The notes: a model not told the origin generated them from the sequence alone. A stretch of 64,000 bases of DNA from Morinoia aosen (GCA_030386875.1 CM059560.1:24422683-24486682), one strand, 5' to 3'. Positions 26,201 to 41,200 are shown, counted from the first letter of the stretch. Numbers and translations: made by a program.

Positions 26201-29200
26201 AAGCGAAGGAAACGGTGTATGAAATTTTGCTTTCTTGGCTTAAAAGAAAGTTTGCCCGTATCTTTTAGGGACTGGAGACAAAAAATGGATCTGCTTTTAG
26301 AATCTAAACTGTAAAAAGTCAAGGGCTGACCCAGGATAACAATCAACACCGACCGCAAAACCGAAACACTTCGGAAAGAAAACAGTGTTGTGCCTTTCGT
26401 TTGAATCATAAGGGTGTGATGCATCATATAGTTCCTAAAACAGTGTAAAATATTGAATACCGTTTGCCAACGATAACAATTGGTCAATTAGAAATTTACA
26501 TTGATCAAAAAAACGTTCAGATGAGGCTGCAAGACAACAGATCACACGTATCTCAAGGCAACAGCCCATCTCACATACAGTAAAGGCGCGTCCAGACCTA
26601 CACTCATGTTGTCGAGTTGACACGCACGTCCATGGACTCTGATGACACTCAAATTGTCGGTTTGTCCACACCTATGATGTGTTGTTAATCTCAGTGCGGT
26701 GCAGTCTCTGGTCATGATAAGATGCGCTCTTCATTAACTGGCGGCAATAAAGTGCAAAAACCTTATGAAAGCAGTGCTTGTGTGCTGTATTGCTGCAGCA
26801 TCCTTGAAAATATTACGGAAGTATAAAAAGAAGAAGATTTGGACGAAGAAATGGCTACAACGAAGAATGGGTACAATGGGTTTTGAAGACAGTCAATGTT
26901 ATACAGTCTAAGGTCAATGAAATTCTTAATGAAAACATACGCAAATTTTCTTGAACAATCGAACAGAACAGAAGAACACTTATACCCTATTGAAACATTC
27001 TTGCAAATACCAGTTATATAATCAGAAGCTCCGCGAAACATACAGCAATTGAATGACACATTTGGCGAAACCATGAAGTGCATGGTAAACCTTAGCACGC
27101 TGAATAATACGAACACTGCTTCAGAATGTAATCATTCTAGATAAACGTAATAGCAAGAAGCACATAAATCTCATGAGCAGAATGATTCACATTGCGTTTA
27201 ATTGTCTCAGAAATAATGGATTCTTTCATAGTTTTGCTCATTGCTTCATTGTTCTGCGTATTGATTCGCATGAGATAAATGTTTCACAGTTTTCATAGAT
27301 TGCTTTCTTTATATCACTTATTGTTAGTGTGTGCTTGACTTAATATTGCGCAAAATGATTCAAGAAAAGTTCATAGTTAATTAGCGAATGCAAAAAGTTG
27401 TACTCATCGTTAAATAAGCATTAATTATATTTAATGCGGAAATTTTTATAATGTAAGGTTTGACTGAGTCACTACTTCATCAGAATCAAATTACTGACCT
27501 CTCCAGTACTGGCATCATCTAAACTTGAGCGAGATTCTCTTTGGAGCTCACCCTCATTAAGAAAAACCAGTTGATCGAAGCACCAAAGTTTTGGAGTATA
27601 AATATCTGACACGCCTGCTCCTGATTTTTTAGATTGTTCAATGTTTTTAAGTTCACGTCTGAACTGTGTACTCAGAGTATTTATTTTTCTTTTTATATTC
27701 TCTACAGTCAGGTCAGGAATGAAAGGTTGCATTGTTTTCTTGATGTCAATTAGAGCGACTGCTTTTAATGTTTTGTTTTCATATTCCTTACTTTGAACCT
27801 TTCACAAACATGGTTGGGAGCTATTAAACCAATAAAAATACCGGTGGCAGTTCTACTCCAGAATTCCGGAACCTCGGGAGCACATGTTGCAGCCAACCTT
27901 ACTCTATGGGATCAGACCCGCGACTGGGAAGTGTGACAACTCAGCGCCATGGTTTCCAACATTGCCGGAAAACGGCTTGGTGAGTGTCGACTCAACTTTT
28001 GGAGTGATTTTGAGTCCATGGATGTGTGTGTGGCGCTGGTTTGACCCACATGAGTGTAGGTCTGGACGCGCCTTAAGACAACGACATGTCACAAACAACG
28101 TATAACACCAGTTCTGCACTCTGCAACGGGAAATCTTGCATTGCTTGTCGTACTCATCAGACTTGGCCGCTTTGGACTACCACTTGTTTCTATGGCTGCC
28201 TTTTTCATTTTCCCAGCAACGCCTGAAGATATAAAAAATGACTTGTTGACTGGATTACCTAAAAATCGGAATGATTTGGTGAGACGGCATCCACGATTTA
28301 AAGAAGAGATTGGCACAATGTGGAACTAGCAATGGTTCATTCGTTAAATTAAACGTGTTTTATTTCTCGTGAGGTAAAATTGTTATAATTGACAAAAAAT
28401 TATGATTTTTAACTGGCACACCGGGTAAATGTTTGTTAATAATTGTAGTTTGGACATTTTGATGAATTGTACCGTATTTACTCTTAGGTTGTCGATTTGA
28501 TATGATTATATGTTCCAAATATCGTTTCCAAATGAATTTTCTCAGCATAATCAATATGAAGTAGGAATAGCAGCAGTTTGTGCCTTCAATGTACACTGAC
28601 TTTCACGTTTTAATATGACAGTTCTATTTCATTTCTATTCATGCGTGCATTTCTGCAAATATTGTAGTAACGTTTCTGCAGATCTTTATTTATGCAACTG
28701 CAATGGATTACGAACAGATGAACGATTGTATTATAAGCTGCATTACGCCAGTGCAATGCACTCGAGTTTTTATCAATATGTTTTTCTTGTCTTGAGGCTT
28801 GAGCTACTGGTCACCTTGAGGAACTATGTAAAAAATTACTTCATTTTTTCATGTGTGTTCGTCTCTGTTATTTCAGATTTCTTAATGATTCAAGCAATTT
28901 TTTACTTCAATGTTTATCACAGATAAGACGCGCGTTCGTTCTCTCAAGACACGAAATGATGCAATCAGGCAGGATTTCTAACGTGAATCACCGAGTCCTA
29001 CACCCACACAGGGGGTGGACGTGCTGATACGTGTGAACGAGGCGGTGCTGTGGAGTTGCGTCTCCGTGCCAGTCGAGCGCTGGTCGAGGGCAGACTTGTA
29101 CCACATGGCCAGTGTCCTGCTAGAGCCTCTTGCTCTGCCCGAACCCTTCAGTGGCCAACTGTTGGCATGTCTCGTCAAGCTCTATGAGGTATTATTGTAC

Positions 29201-32200
29201 ACTTCTGCATTACAAAATGTATTCGTCCTGAGTTGAATGCGTTAGATTTTTATTGACCTCTCACTTTTAGACTTTCGATGCTTTTCATCTGTAGCGTTGT
29301 TATATGCGACGTGAACAAACGGGAATGGTTAAATAAATATATTTATGCATGCATCTTTGAATATTTGGACATTTTATTCATTTTGCACAGTTTCCTCAAT
29401 TGTTTACTGTCCTACCAGTGATTCACACTGACTGCATAATTGGCTCTCCATGAGTGCAATATGATTGTTCAATCGTGTTTCCACTATGAAAGTGTTATCA
29501 AATTATTTAAAAAGTAGTGACCTAGAAAATAGATATACATTTGGGGCTTACAGCTGTATTTGAAACAATATTCTTTGAAATTTAATTCTTCAGCATTGTG
29601 CCTTCTGAAATGCCGAACATTATCGTAAAATTCTAAGGAGATTTTCCAACCCAGTCTACACGGCTCACTTCCGAATTTCAGAGCCATTCTGTCAAGTCTT
29701 CGAAAGCCAACACCGGTGATCTCGTGGAGTTCTGCCTCATGCTTCGGCGATTCGTCTTCGTACGCCGTCTTAACTTACGGAACGCGATGTCTCTATTACA
29801 AGATGGACTGCAGGTGTGTTATTTTTCATTGTGTGTGATTGTCTGCCCTCAGATTTGGAAAAAGTAAATTACAATTACCAAAATTGTGTTGGATATCATC
29901 AGTTGTGTATACATGGGAATTAGAACTCCCGAGGGAAAATGTGAGGGCCTAAGCTAAGAGATAGGTAGGCCTTTTTGTTGTTGATATAAAACGTTTTTGT
30001 TGTGTTAAGGACCATCTTTTTTCGGTTCGCTGCTGTCCTATTTTTCAGCACCGACTTCTTTCTTCTTCGAGTTTGATCTTGTTTCATACTCTTCTTTCTC
30101 AACTTACTGTTTCTTTGCCCTTTCTGCATTGATTCCGCGTTCCCTTCACTTCATTCTAAATGGTGCCTTCCTCCTTCCTCTCTTTGGATCACCTTAGTGG
30201 CGGATAGGGATGACAAAATAACTAATGATCTAATCTTTATCATTTGTGATTTTTCTATTGATAATGAAGATCACAGCGCTCTCTTTTTCCGAATATCCTC
30301 CACAGAGGCGAAGATGAAGTGAGTGATCTATTTGCGATACCCATTCAAATACAATAAACGTATGAATCGCTTAAATATTTCTTGTTCAAGTTGATTTTTT
30401 TCAGTTTTGATGAGGCGTAACAATAAATTGATTGACAGTTATACCTCTCATGTGCTATGAAAAGAAACCCAGCCTCCATGTATGTAGTGAAATTTGTCTA
30501 CAGCGTCAAAGGGGAAATACAAGTTTTTCATTTTAATGTTTTCAGAAGTACTAATGAATGAGCTATTTTAAACAGTGAATCTGGGTTTAATTCAGATTTA
30601 AGGGAAATGATTCGGTAAATAAATATTTTTGTCGTTAAAGTTCAATATACTTGACAGAGATTGGCGGAGTCTAGTAAAAACGTGGACGACCTGCGAGGAG
30701 AGCTGGCGGGACTGGAGCCTGCGCTGAAGAAAACCTTCGAGAAGTGCGGGAGCTACACCACCGAGCTGGGCGAACAGCGAGAGGTGGTGGCGCAACTCAG
30801 GGACCGCCTCGCGCAGCACCAAGAGAAAGTGAAGGTGGCGTGGTAGAAAACAACATCATGAACTTTGCATTACTGATAAAATATGTTAACTCTTTTTCGT
30901 TTTCTCTGCCTTTTTCCCTCGTTTTCATCAGTCTTTTCCCCTTGTTTTCACCGTCTTTTTTCCTTGTTTTTACCGTCTTTTTCCCTTGTTTTCGCTGTCT
31001 TTTTCCCTTGTTTTTACTGTCTCTCTCCCTTGTTTTCTCTGTCTCCCTTCCTTGTTTTCTCTTTCTCTTTCCCTTCTTTTCTCTGTCTCTTTCCTTTCTT
31101 TTCTCTGTCTCTCTCTATCGGTAAGAGTGATGTTTCATTTTTCACCGTGTATAGAAGAAGGTAGTAAGAAGAAAATCAGTTCGAAAAAAAAATACTCGTC
31201 AAATTTTTATCATAAAATACAGTGAAGAATTGGGAGTTAATGCGCTATAAATTGCAATATTTTGCTTTATTTCATAACAAATCATGAAATTGAAATACGA
31301 AACAGAATGTGCGCGTCTCATAATAAAAATTCTAACATCATGCTCTGTCGCTGTAACTCTGTAATTGCACAAGGCTGCAACAGTGAAAGGGGTATAGGAA
31401 GCTGTTCTTTTTAAGGCAGAGAGGAGGTCTTCGAGACACTCAAGAGAAGAAGGGAAACGCAGGCATAATGCATGGGTGCACTCCTCAGCCTCTAAACTAG
31501 AAGATTTTCTGACTATTTAAACGTGGAATATCATTAATTACGGTACCGGATTTTCAAATTTAGAACGGTGTTGACTAACGACTGGTCAGCATTTCATCTT
31601 GGATATGTTGTGATGATAATTTAAAATGTAAGACTGTAAATATCAAAGAAATTGATTAATTTTAAATAAATTGTATAGCGTAAAATATTTGAAAACATCA
31701 AGAAAAGTAGTTTCTCCCATTTCCTTTACATTTGGATTTGAGTATTAAATTTTGAAGTATTTGAAGTATCAATCTACTGTACATGGTGATATTTAGAGTT
31801 AAGATACAATTTTTAGCGCATCAACTATACATACCAGGACATTACTTGAACTTAAAGTTGAATGCATTTTTGTAATATAAACCGTGAGGCATTGAATTGA
31901 AATAAATTATTTGTGTTAATTATTCGTGTTAATTCTTTATTTAAAAAAATAAATCAGGAAGTCTCAGAGTGTAATGTGTCATCATTCACTCATGTTCCAA
32001 TACTCAATGAGAACACAGATTTTACCAATATGAAAACAACGGCCAAGACAACGTCAATAACGAAATTAATTTTTGCGCTCATCCACATGTGATGCACAGT
32101 TCATCAGTTCAAAGTGAATGCTGAATTAAGGTGACGTTGAAGTACAGTTTTTTTAAATATCACAGGACCAAGAGGAAATTGTATCGAAACAAACAGCAGA

Positions 32201-35200
32201 GGTGGCTGCCGACTTGAAGGCGGCCCTCGCAGTGGTGGAGGCCTCAGAAAAGGGCCTCAAAGGTCTTGATAAGAAAGACTTGAACGAGGTGCGGGCTCTG
32301 AGCAAGCCTCCCGAGCTGGTCGTCACCTGCCTCGAGCCTGTGTGCCTTCTTCTGGGTGTCAGGTGAGAGGCAGTGCGACACCTGCCGACTGTGCGACCAT
32401 CATCACAGTTTTGAAAGTCTCAAAGTCTGGGTGTCAGGTCTAGGTTTCAGGTGAGATGCATTGCGATGCCCGTCGTGAAAGGGTTGCTGGAGCGCAAAAG
32501 AAATCAAGTGAGACAAGCTGTCAGCTCAGAAGCGGACTCAATTTGATGCATTTTTTCTAGTACAATACATTCCATGTCATCAATAAATCAGGTTATTAAT
32601 TCATAAATTGAATCATCTACCCTCGAAAGAACAAGTAGCCGAAGAAAATTCGTGAGTACGAAGACTAAAAGTGTTATTCTAATAAAAGTATTATTCTAAG
32701 TATTAATCTAATCCCAATTTTTGAGGTTAATATCTTAGTAAATAGCAGAATACCCATCTCGTGAGGTGTTCATCCTGTCTTTGTCTCTCCAGATCTACAA
32801 CTCTTGAAGTGTTGGCTGGCACCATTCTTACGTATGCATTTTGTTATCTATCAAAATACTATCTGTTTACTGCAAGGAATTAAAATTCGTTCGTAAGTAG
32901 GATATGTAAGGACCTTCAGTACTGTAGTTCACTTGCATTGGCAGGAGCCTAAATTTAACTCAAGAACAGCTTGTTTATAGGAAACTGTAACGTAAATAAT
33001 ACAGTTGATAATAGCAACACTCACGAATGTGGATAAAATATAATATACCTGACATGTATTAGATACATACTGGAAGAAGCATGGTATCGGTGCTTTAAAA
33101 GTCTTCTTCATAGCCTTAAAAAGCTTTATTGGATATCTAACGGCTAACAGCTCTAATGTGTTTTATTTTTTGTTTAATTTGTACCCTGATGTTTCTCCAA
33201 AGTTCACTTCCGAACGGCTGTTGCTTCCTCATTCTGATGTGTATGAAAAGCAGGTGCCAGTGCTTATCTAATAAAGGTGAGGTATAGACAATGATCTGAG
33301 CAAATACTTTCGAATGCCAAAAAAGTAAATTAAGCTCCGTATCTGGTAGGGAATCAGGGAAGCGGATAAACGTATTAACTTATAAGTATACATAACGTAA
33401 TTGCTAAAGGTGGGCGTGTATTTCCCATTTTGATCAATAATTCTCTTAAGAATGAATTATTTTCAGACTTGATTGGTCCTCAATGAAGACACTGCTCGGA
33501 GATGCATCCATGATAAAGCGGCTACTCGATATTGACAAGAATAACATCAACGATGCGCTGCTTCGCAAGCTTAAAAAATATTTAGAAATGCCCAAGTTTA
33601 CGCCAGATGAGGTAAGTCTGTAGGGGTATGTATGAAGAAGCAATGTTTAACACTCCATAGTAATTTTTCGATGCCTAAAAATATATTGTATCACATTATT
33701 TAATTACACCAACACCGCTGTTGGAAGATTTTAGCGCGGATTGTTTTACGTTTGAAGCTCACATCGGCGAACGACTTGCAGAGGGAGCGTTCCACACCTA
33801 TGTTCTGCCGCTAATTTTTTAATGCAAGCCTTTGCCAAATGCTTATAGCAATATTTTCAGCCTGCTAAATTCATTCTCAATTCATGTTTAGTAGCTTGCA
33901 AGAATGATAGAGTATATGGCAGTTACGAATCATCTCACATTTCAATTTCATTATTTTCATTACTTATGTAAACGAACAATTTCGAAAAAAAACAATATTG
34001 CTTACTACAAAGTAACTGGACCTAATAAACTGTTTAATACTATAATGCTTATTTTTAAAACCTCTCAAACAATTACCAAATGAAATTTGAATGAGAGGAA
34101 AGCTTACTAATATTTAACAGCTTGAGAATAAATATTTAGGCGTTGAAATTCTCACGAAATAGCTTTCGTAAAATAGCAATGGCTTCCTTTTACCTTCTCT
34201 AGTTTATTTTTATCAAAAGTACTTTTGCCCCTCTAGATGGGAAAAGTGTCGCGGCCTTGCCGGGTGCTCTGCGTGTGGCTGTTCGCTTTGGACCGCTACT
34301 CACACGCCCTTGTCTTGCTCCAGCCCAAGAAACTGAGGTAATGCTGATGCTTATGTAAACCTGTGCTCTAGATCAATCGTGTCTCTGCTGTGGAGTGTTT
34401 CGCTCCAATTTACTTGCAGGACATGAAGCGTAGTATGCGGTCTACTGAAAAAAGATTAACGTAGTTTACATTGACGTTCCCCCGCAGTTTTTCTGCGGGG
34501 AAATATTCTAACAGCAACGACAAATCTGGAAAGAAATATGGTTCATTGAGGATTGAAGTCATGATTTCTGTTCCTTTTATTATGTATTTCAAAGAGACAT
34601 ATATACTTGAATAGTAACTTTTATTTCAGCCGACGTTGGTCTTGTGTTCGCTATAAGCCCTAAAACTCAATTTATGTGAATAAGGGGAACATTTACGACC
34701 ATATTTGTTAGAGTTCTCAAGTATTTGCCAAATGCCATTTTAGTTATGAGTCCCTCCAGCAAGTCATTAGTTGCAAAGGAAGATGAAACAGGTTTTTTAT
34801 TCATATCATGATTTTATTTAACCCTTATCTTCTCCGTTGCTCAACTCGATAGCAAGAGAACTACTGTGAGCTACCAATCCTGATAAAAGGACCTGAATTG
34901 TGAACTGGCTGCCCTAGCTGAGAGTTAGGTAGGCTTTCTTTTTGTTCAAATAAAATGTCTTTTTGTTATGCTTAGGACCACCTTTTTCGGTTCACTGCTG
35001 GCCTGTCTTTCAGTTTACCTAATACTTTTTTCTTTGACTTTTATCTTGTTTTATAAATTTCTTTCTCGACTTACTGTTTCTATGCAACTCCTGTAATGAT
35101 TCCGAGTCCAATACTAAATTATCTCCATACTAAATGATGCTTTCCTTCTTCTTCTCTAGGTAACTCTTTTTTTGCGATTAGGGGGGCCCAAACTAATATC

Positions 35201-38200
35201 TAATCTATTTTAATCTGCAGACTGGCTGAGGCGGAGCGAGATCTCAGCGCACTTCTGCTGCAGCAGCGCCAGCTTCAACAACAGCTGGGTGAGGCTCCCG
35301 GTGTCATCCGTCAACTCCGTCAGCTTTATTCACCGCAATAGATTTCAGAATCATTTGACCTTTATATCCGAATATTTTGGTAAGATAGTTTTGAGAATTT
35401 GTTTATTTTTACCTGAAGCCCTTGAGGCTTCACTTAAAATAATATTAGTTTTTAATCAATAATGTAACTTTCTCATGACTTCCACACCGTAACTCACGAT
35501 ACTTTTCAAAATATCATTCTAGTTTGAGTAGGCCTCACTTTGATCAATCTTTCTAGCATTATAATATCAAAGTTTAATAAAATTTGGAGGTATTAGGATG
35601 GTTGTACATACATTTAGTATAGACAATCGAAAGAGCTTCAATCACAGTTCTTAAGAACAATTACAGTTCATTTGACAAGTCCAATTTTGTTTTCACATTC
35701 GGTTCCATTAAGCCCGTATAACGTGACTACACCCTGTTCCATGAACCAGGAGAAGGGGAGCGCCAGCTGGGAGAGCTGCAGTCGCACTATGAAGAGAGCG
35801 TCAGCACCCGGCAGCAGCTGGAGGCAGGGATCAGGTCGGCGACGGCGCGGCTGCAGCGCTGCACGCGCCTCACCACCGTCCTGGCCGACGAGGAGGCGAG
35901 GTGGCGTCGGGAGCTGGCCGTGAGTCTAGCCTGCCTCCGCTCTCGACGTCCTATTTGTCGTGGTGGTTCATGTAAGGTAGTTGAGCGAAATGGGAGTGCC
36001 TTTCAGTATGGTTTTTCTGATGAAATTCGCGAATTAAATAGAGGTACGAAGAGAAATGGAAACAAGTCTAATTTAGTGACTGTTGGGATGAGTCAGTGGT
36101 TCAAGAGAATGTAGTTTGGCCACTTATATTAATATATTTGCATTATATATAATAGCATTCTGAGATATTTGAGAAAGCTAAAATTTTCCACCTGACGTTC
36201 TGGTACTCTTTAATTTTTCACATTCTTTTATAAAAATCGAACTTAGCCAGTAATCCCACTCATACGACTGTTCTTACATAATGAATTGTAATCTATTTTG
36301 GTTAATTAAAATGCATGAGCGTTATAGTGATAAGTTGACATGAGTGATAGTGTACCACACATTGTGGATTGATCGTCCGAGAAATTGAATTGGGATGGAA
36401 TGAAAGTTAACCCCATGGAGGTGCGGCAAGGGTGGAGGCAAGAGCACAATCGTGGGTCCGTTTAGTTTGAAACTCCACCGAGTTCATAGCGATGTTGGCT
36501 GTAATTGAGTGGAAGTGAATGAACCATAAATGTGAAAATTAGCAAGTAAGGTTAAGATAAACTAGTGTAGGGCAGGTACTTTATAGAATAAGATGAGTTG
36601 TTTGGTAGAGAATTTATGATTGTTGTAAATTACGGCACTATTTGTAGCAATGTTGAAGTCCTACTACGATGGGAGTTTGATATGCTATTTCAATTTCTCT
36701 GAGTCATAAAGTGTCTTTCTGTATCTACACACTTTTCCTTGTGCATATTATCAGGAATACTGATTTAAACACATAAGTGATGTTTAAACCATGATGTTTC
36801 AGTGTACTTTGATCGTCTTTATGAACAGCTTTTCGTTGCGTTATGATACGTTGAAGATCAGAAGAAGAAGAAGAAAACGGACCAATGACATGCGTTTTGC
36901 CTCGTGGGGTCTTTTCCATTGCCAGTTTCGCCTTTTTTTGAATAACATCATTCCTTTTTCGCCCATGTTTGTCATAGTCATTTGATCCCGTTGATATTGT
37001 GGCGCCATTGATTTCGTTTTTTCATTTAATTTTTTCAACATTCCTGAATGAGCTGAATCGTATTATTTCTCAATTCAACAGGCCCTTATACAATGACATA
37101 TTAAAATGCGGTGACTTCAATTATGATCTACTGAAACATGAAAGCTATGAACCAATCTCTAATTTCCTAACAACCTTTCAGTCTCAATCCTTCCTTCCGA
37201 TCATTACAAAGCCTACACGAATAACCTCAGAGTGTGCTACGCTGCTTGACAATATTTTTACGACAGACCCAAGTGATTTTCTTGCTGGAATAATTACTTC
37301 TGACTCATCAGATCACTTCCCAGTTTTTCTTATTAAGAAAAATGTCTATATTGCTTGCACCAAGGCACGGGCTGAAACTTACTCATATCGTAAAATAAAC
37401 GAATCAAATCTTGAAGAAATGCGCACCGTTCTAGAAGAATCAATGCACACATTGCACATCTTTCAACAAAAAAATAATGCTACGAGCATTGATGAAGCAG
37501 TAGTAAAGTTAACTGAAACTATAATGACCGCATACAATCAGTGTTGCCCAATTGTAACTCGTACAGTTACCCCGAAAAATAAACAAAAGCCCTGGATCAC
37601 TAGAGACATCGTGATAAATATAAAGAAACGTCAAGCGTACCTAGCCCTCCTTTACGAAGGGCGAATATCTAGAGAAACATATAACCGATTCAGAAACTAT
37701 GTAGCAAACCAGATAAAAACATCAAAAAAGAACTACTTTACGCTCAAGTTTACTCAATTCAAAACTGACGTTAAAAAGACTTGGCATCTCCTTAACTCTT
37801 GCTGTAAACCGAATAATGCTATAAAAATAAAATTGAATATATTATTCAAGATAATGTAAAATACCATGAGAAGAAAGAAATTGCTAATCTCTTTAACAAC
37901 TTCTTCGTAAACGTAGGGAAAACTATAGCTGATGGTATTCCAAGTGAACCTACTGATCACATTGAATTTATGGATCATATCCGAGAACCCAACTCCTTTT
38001 TCTTTACGCCTACAAACTCCTCCGATGTAATTACGTGCATAAACAACATAAAAAATAAATCGAGTGGGTTACAAACGTTTCCGACTAAAGTATTTGAAGT
38101 TATTGCTGACATTGTAGCCCCGCTGATTTCAAATATTATTAACCAGTCTCTCTCACTAGGCACTTTCCCGAACTCCCTCAAAGTTGCTAGAGTAACCCCT

Positions 38201-41200
38201 ATCTTCAAGAGTGGTGAAAAAACCTGTGTAAACAATTATCGACCTATCTCCGTACTACAAATTATTAGCAAAGTATTCGAAAAGATTGTGTATAAAAAAG
38301 TGTACTCTTATTTTGAACAAAAATCATTTCTTTACGATAAACCATACGGCTTTCGCTCTAAAAAATCAACAACACAGGCTATATTAAATCATTTACAATT
38401 CCTCTATTCTAATATAGATGAAGAAAAGCCTGTCATCTCTGTATTTCTTGACTTTCGAAAAGCATTTGATTGTGTGGACCATAAAATACTACTCTCGAAA
38501 CTACATTGTTATGGCATTCGAGGGAGTGGAAATTTCACTGTTCCCTTTACCCAATTTTACTGGCATCGAAATTAGTGAAAAGATTATCATAGGTTTTTCG
38601 AGTATATCTTTCCTTTTTCGTGTATTGGGAACAAATAAGTCGAGACAAGGATTTGATACAGGTTACTCGTGCCTAGGTGCGGGTATCCAGCCCACCCGCA
38701 CCTTCCCGTGGTGATGCTGTTATTATACCCGCTTGACAACTCTTGTTGGTCGTCACTTGTATTTGGATAGTGAATTGGTTATTGTAAGTGTTATCAAAAC
38801 TCACTATCGCGGGTAGAACCAACGCGGGGGGTGCTTAGGGCACCACGGTGCTCTAGGTCAATATATTTATTCATATCAGTTTGTGCGTTCTGAATCTAAA
38901 ATTAAGGTTGTAGGTTTGTAACCTACGTGTTTTGTTGCCTATTGGTGTTCGAGTTGTGTTCTGTTTGTGTGCGTAAATCTTATTCTTGTGAGCAACATTA
39001 TAAATACACGTCCCGGTCCTAGAGGCCTCCAGCCTCTAAGACCGGGGACCATGGGGAGGGGTAGTAGGGGTTCGCGGTCGGCAACTAACCGAGGCCGCCC
39101 TGTGAACAACATAAAACTAACAAAGACCAACAACGATGAAACTTCCTCGCAGCAAGCTGGTGTCAAAACCATCAGGACGCCAATCAGCAGAACAAATCAG
39201 CGCCAAGTGAGTGGCAGCTTCGCGACTTCATCGGTGCCTTCTGGGGCAGTGGTGGGGAGTGCGGCGAGTGGCGACGCGTCGCGGGGAGCGGTTGCAGAGC
39301 GAGTGGGAAGATTGGAGGAGAGGGTCAGCGAGCTGACACAATGCCTGAGCAATGTGAGCCACGGTGGAGGTGCTACCGGAACACTAACATTTAACAAGGA
39401 GCCCTCTACAGCCACAGTGGAAGAAAGTATCGAAAAGTTGGAACAAGCCATCGGCAGGTTGGTCGAGGTGGCGTCAGCTGCGTCTTCCCCAGAGAAGCCA
39501 AAGAATCTCGGACGTCCTGCAAGACCTCCGAAACAGAAATATGTTCCACTTGATATGATGAATCTTCCGCCCCCAACTACGTTTACTCGATTTTACACCA
39601 TGAAATTTACACCCGAGACAAAACGCGCAATCGATCCGTATACTGTAAAAGCAGTAATCTCAAATACAACCAATTTCCCCCCCAAATCTATCACAACGAG
39701 CGAAAGGGAAAGCTTCAGAGTCGAGGCGAAAGATGGCGTACAAGGACAGCGCCTGCTATCCATCACTAACATAAATGGCACGCCGTGTGAAGTTTTCCCC
39801 CATCCAAAACTAAATACATCAAAAGGGATCATCTACATTAATGAATATAATGTTGATAATTTTGAAGAATTTGCCTCAGGGCTCAAAGAGAACTATGACA
39901 TTAAAGATGTCATAGATGCCACCTTTATCAAAACAAAACACGAACAAACCAGCGCGCTAATTTTGGAGTTCAGCTCTGAGAAGCCCCCGGAATATATTTA
40001 CATACCAGGCGAACGATATGACACCCGTGTTTATCCATACCTAGATAAACCAATGCACTGTTCAAATTGCCAGCTGTACGGACACACAAAAAAACAACCA
40101 CATGCGCCAGATGCGGAACAACCGGACACACCTTGGATCAGTGCATCGAGACGCAGGCCGTATGCCTTCACTGCCAGGGGCCGCACTTTGTTAGAAGCAA
40201 AACTTGACCTAAATAAATTGAAGAAGAACAAATCTTAGCCATACAAAACAACCAAAAAGTAGGCAAACGCCGGGCTAGGCAGCTGTTCCATAACCCTCAG
40301 GACAACGCCGTTCAACCCGCCAGGACTTTTGTCTCACACTAGCAGTGCATCATGGATCCAAATAAGAAGCGGAAACTTTCGCCTTGGATATTGGAAAAAA
40401 GCTTAGAACGCGAGCTTGGACAAAAGCCGACAAAGATAACCACCCAAGGCCCAAACACATTTGTAATAGAAATAACGGATAAAAGCCCAAACAACAATAT
40501 CTGCAACGTGACATCCCTCAATGGCATCCCAGTCACCATCTCAGAACACCCTCATTTCAACGCAGCTAAAGGGCTAGTGTTTCTGTATGAGTTTGACTTA
40601 GCATCCTTCGATACCTTCCGCGCAGGAATCATTGCGGACCACGGACTAAAAGATGCAGTTAAAGCTTCCTGGATCAAACCAAACAATCCATTTGCGCAAC
40701 CGCTTCTGCTCACATTCCGACAAGATCTCCCCGACTTCCTGACCATACCTGGGGAGCAAGCAAAAACTAAAGTCTACCCCTACATCCCACGCCCAATGCT
40801 CTGCAAAATGTGCCTCACATATGGCCATACTAAGAAACGGTGTACAAGCGAAGTTGCAACCTGCGCCAGACGCAACACTACCAACCACAGTTCCGAGGAC
40901 TGCACAAGCGTCCAAATCGAATGCCACCATTGCAATCAAGACCATTACAGCGGTTCATACAAGTGCCCTGAATTCAAATACCAACAAGAAATCATCACCA
41001 CTCAACATAAAGACAAACTCAGCAGAGCCCAGGCCAAGCAAAAAGTAGATTCTTCATTCCCTAGGCTCCAATATACGTTCGCTGACGCTGTACGCCGCGA
41101 GACCCCGCAGCCTTCACCTGATCCCGCGCCCACAGCGGACCTTTTGGAGAGCGTGGATGATCATGCCATCGTACCTACAGCACCGGAAAACAACGTGCGG

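Larger units (their letters stand above)
26584..28073 (+). mobile_element. PIF/Harbinger DNA transposon, internally deleted
   Basis: A 1490-bp element with inverted ends AGGCGCGTCCAGACC (26 bp matched by eye) flanked by TAA at 26581-26583 and 28074-28076. This is the 3-bp target duplication typical of the superfamily. It contains the start of a transposase on the plus strand and a MADF gene piece on the minus strand, the usual two-gene layout. It sits inside the mariner remnant. Confidence 0.9.
26300..28340 (+). mobile_element. Decayed mariner element, split by a PIF/Harbinger element
   Basis: Left of the insertion, out-of-frame pieces resemble the middle of a mariner transposase and reach LQDNRSHVSQ (about 26520-26580), like QDNARPHVS. 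Right of it, LHCLSYSSDLAALDYHLF (about 28135-28195) matches the mariner HPPYSPDLAPSDYHLF signature, and GIHDLKKRLAQC near the end matches the transposase C-terminus. Stops and frameshifts throughout. Terminal repeats not identified, so borders are approximate. Confidence 0.75.

Noticed and set aside
30744..31225. ORFs of 79-126 codons rich in Phe/Ser/Leu
   Set aside because: They read the pyrimidine-rich minisatellite, and the first overlaps exon 22 in the wrong frame.
38526..38720. HDV-like self-cleaving ribozyme at the LINE 5' end, as in R2
   Set aside because: The first bases do not pair as a P1 stem with a downstream segment, and the expected nested double-pseudoknot order was not found in any of J1-J3.
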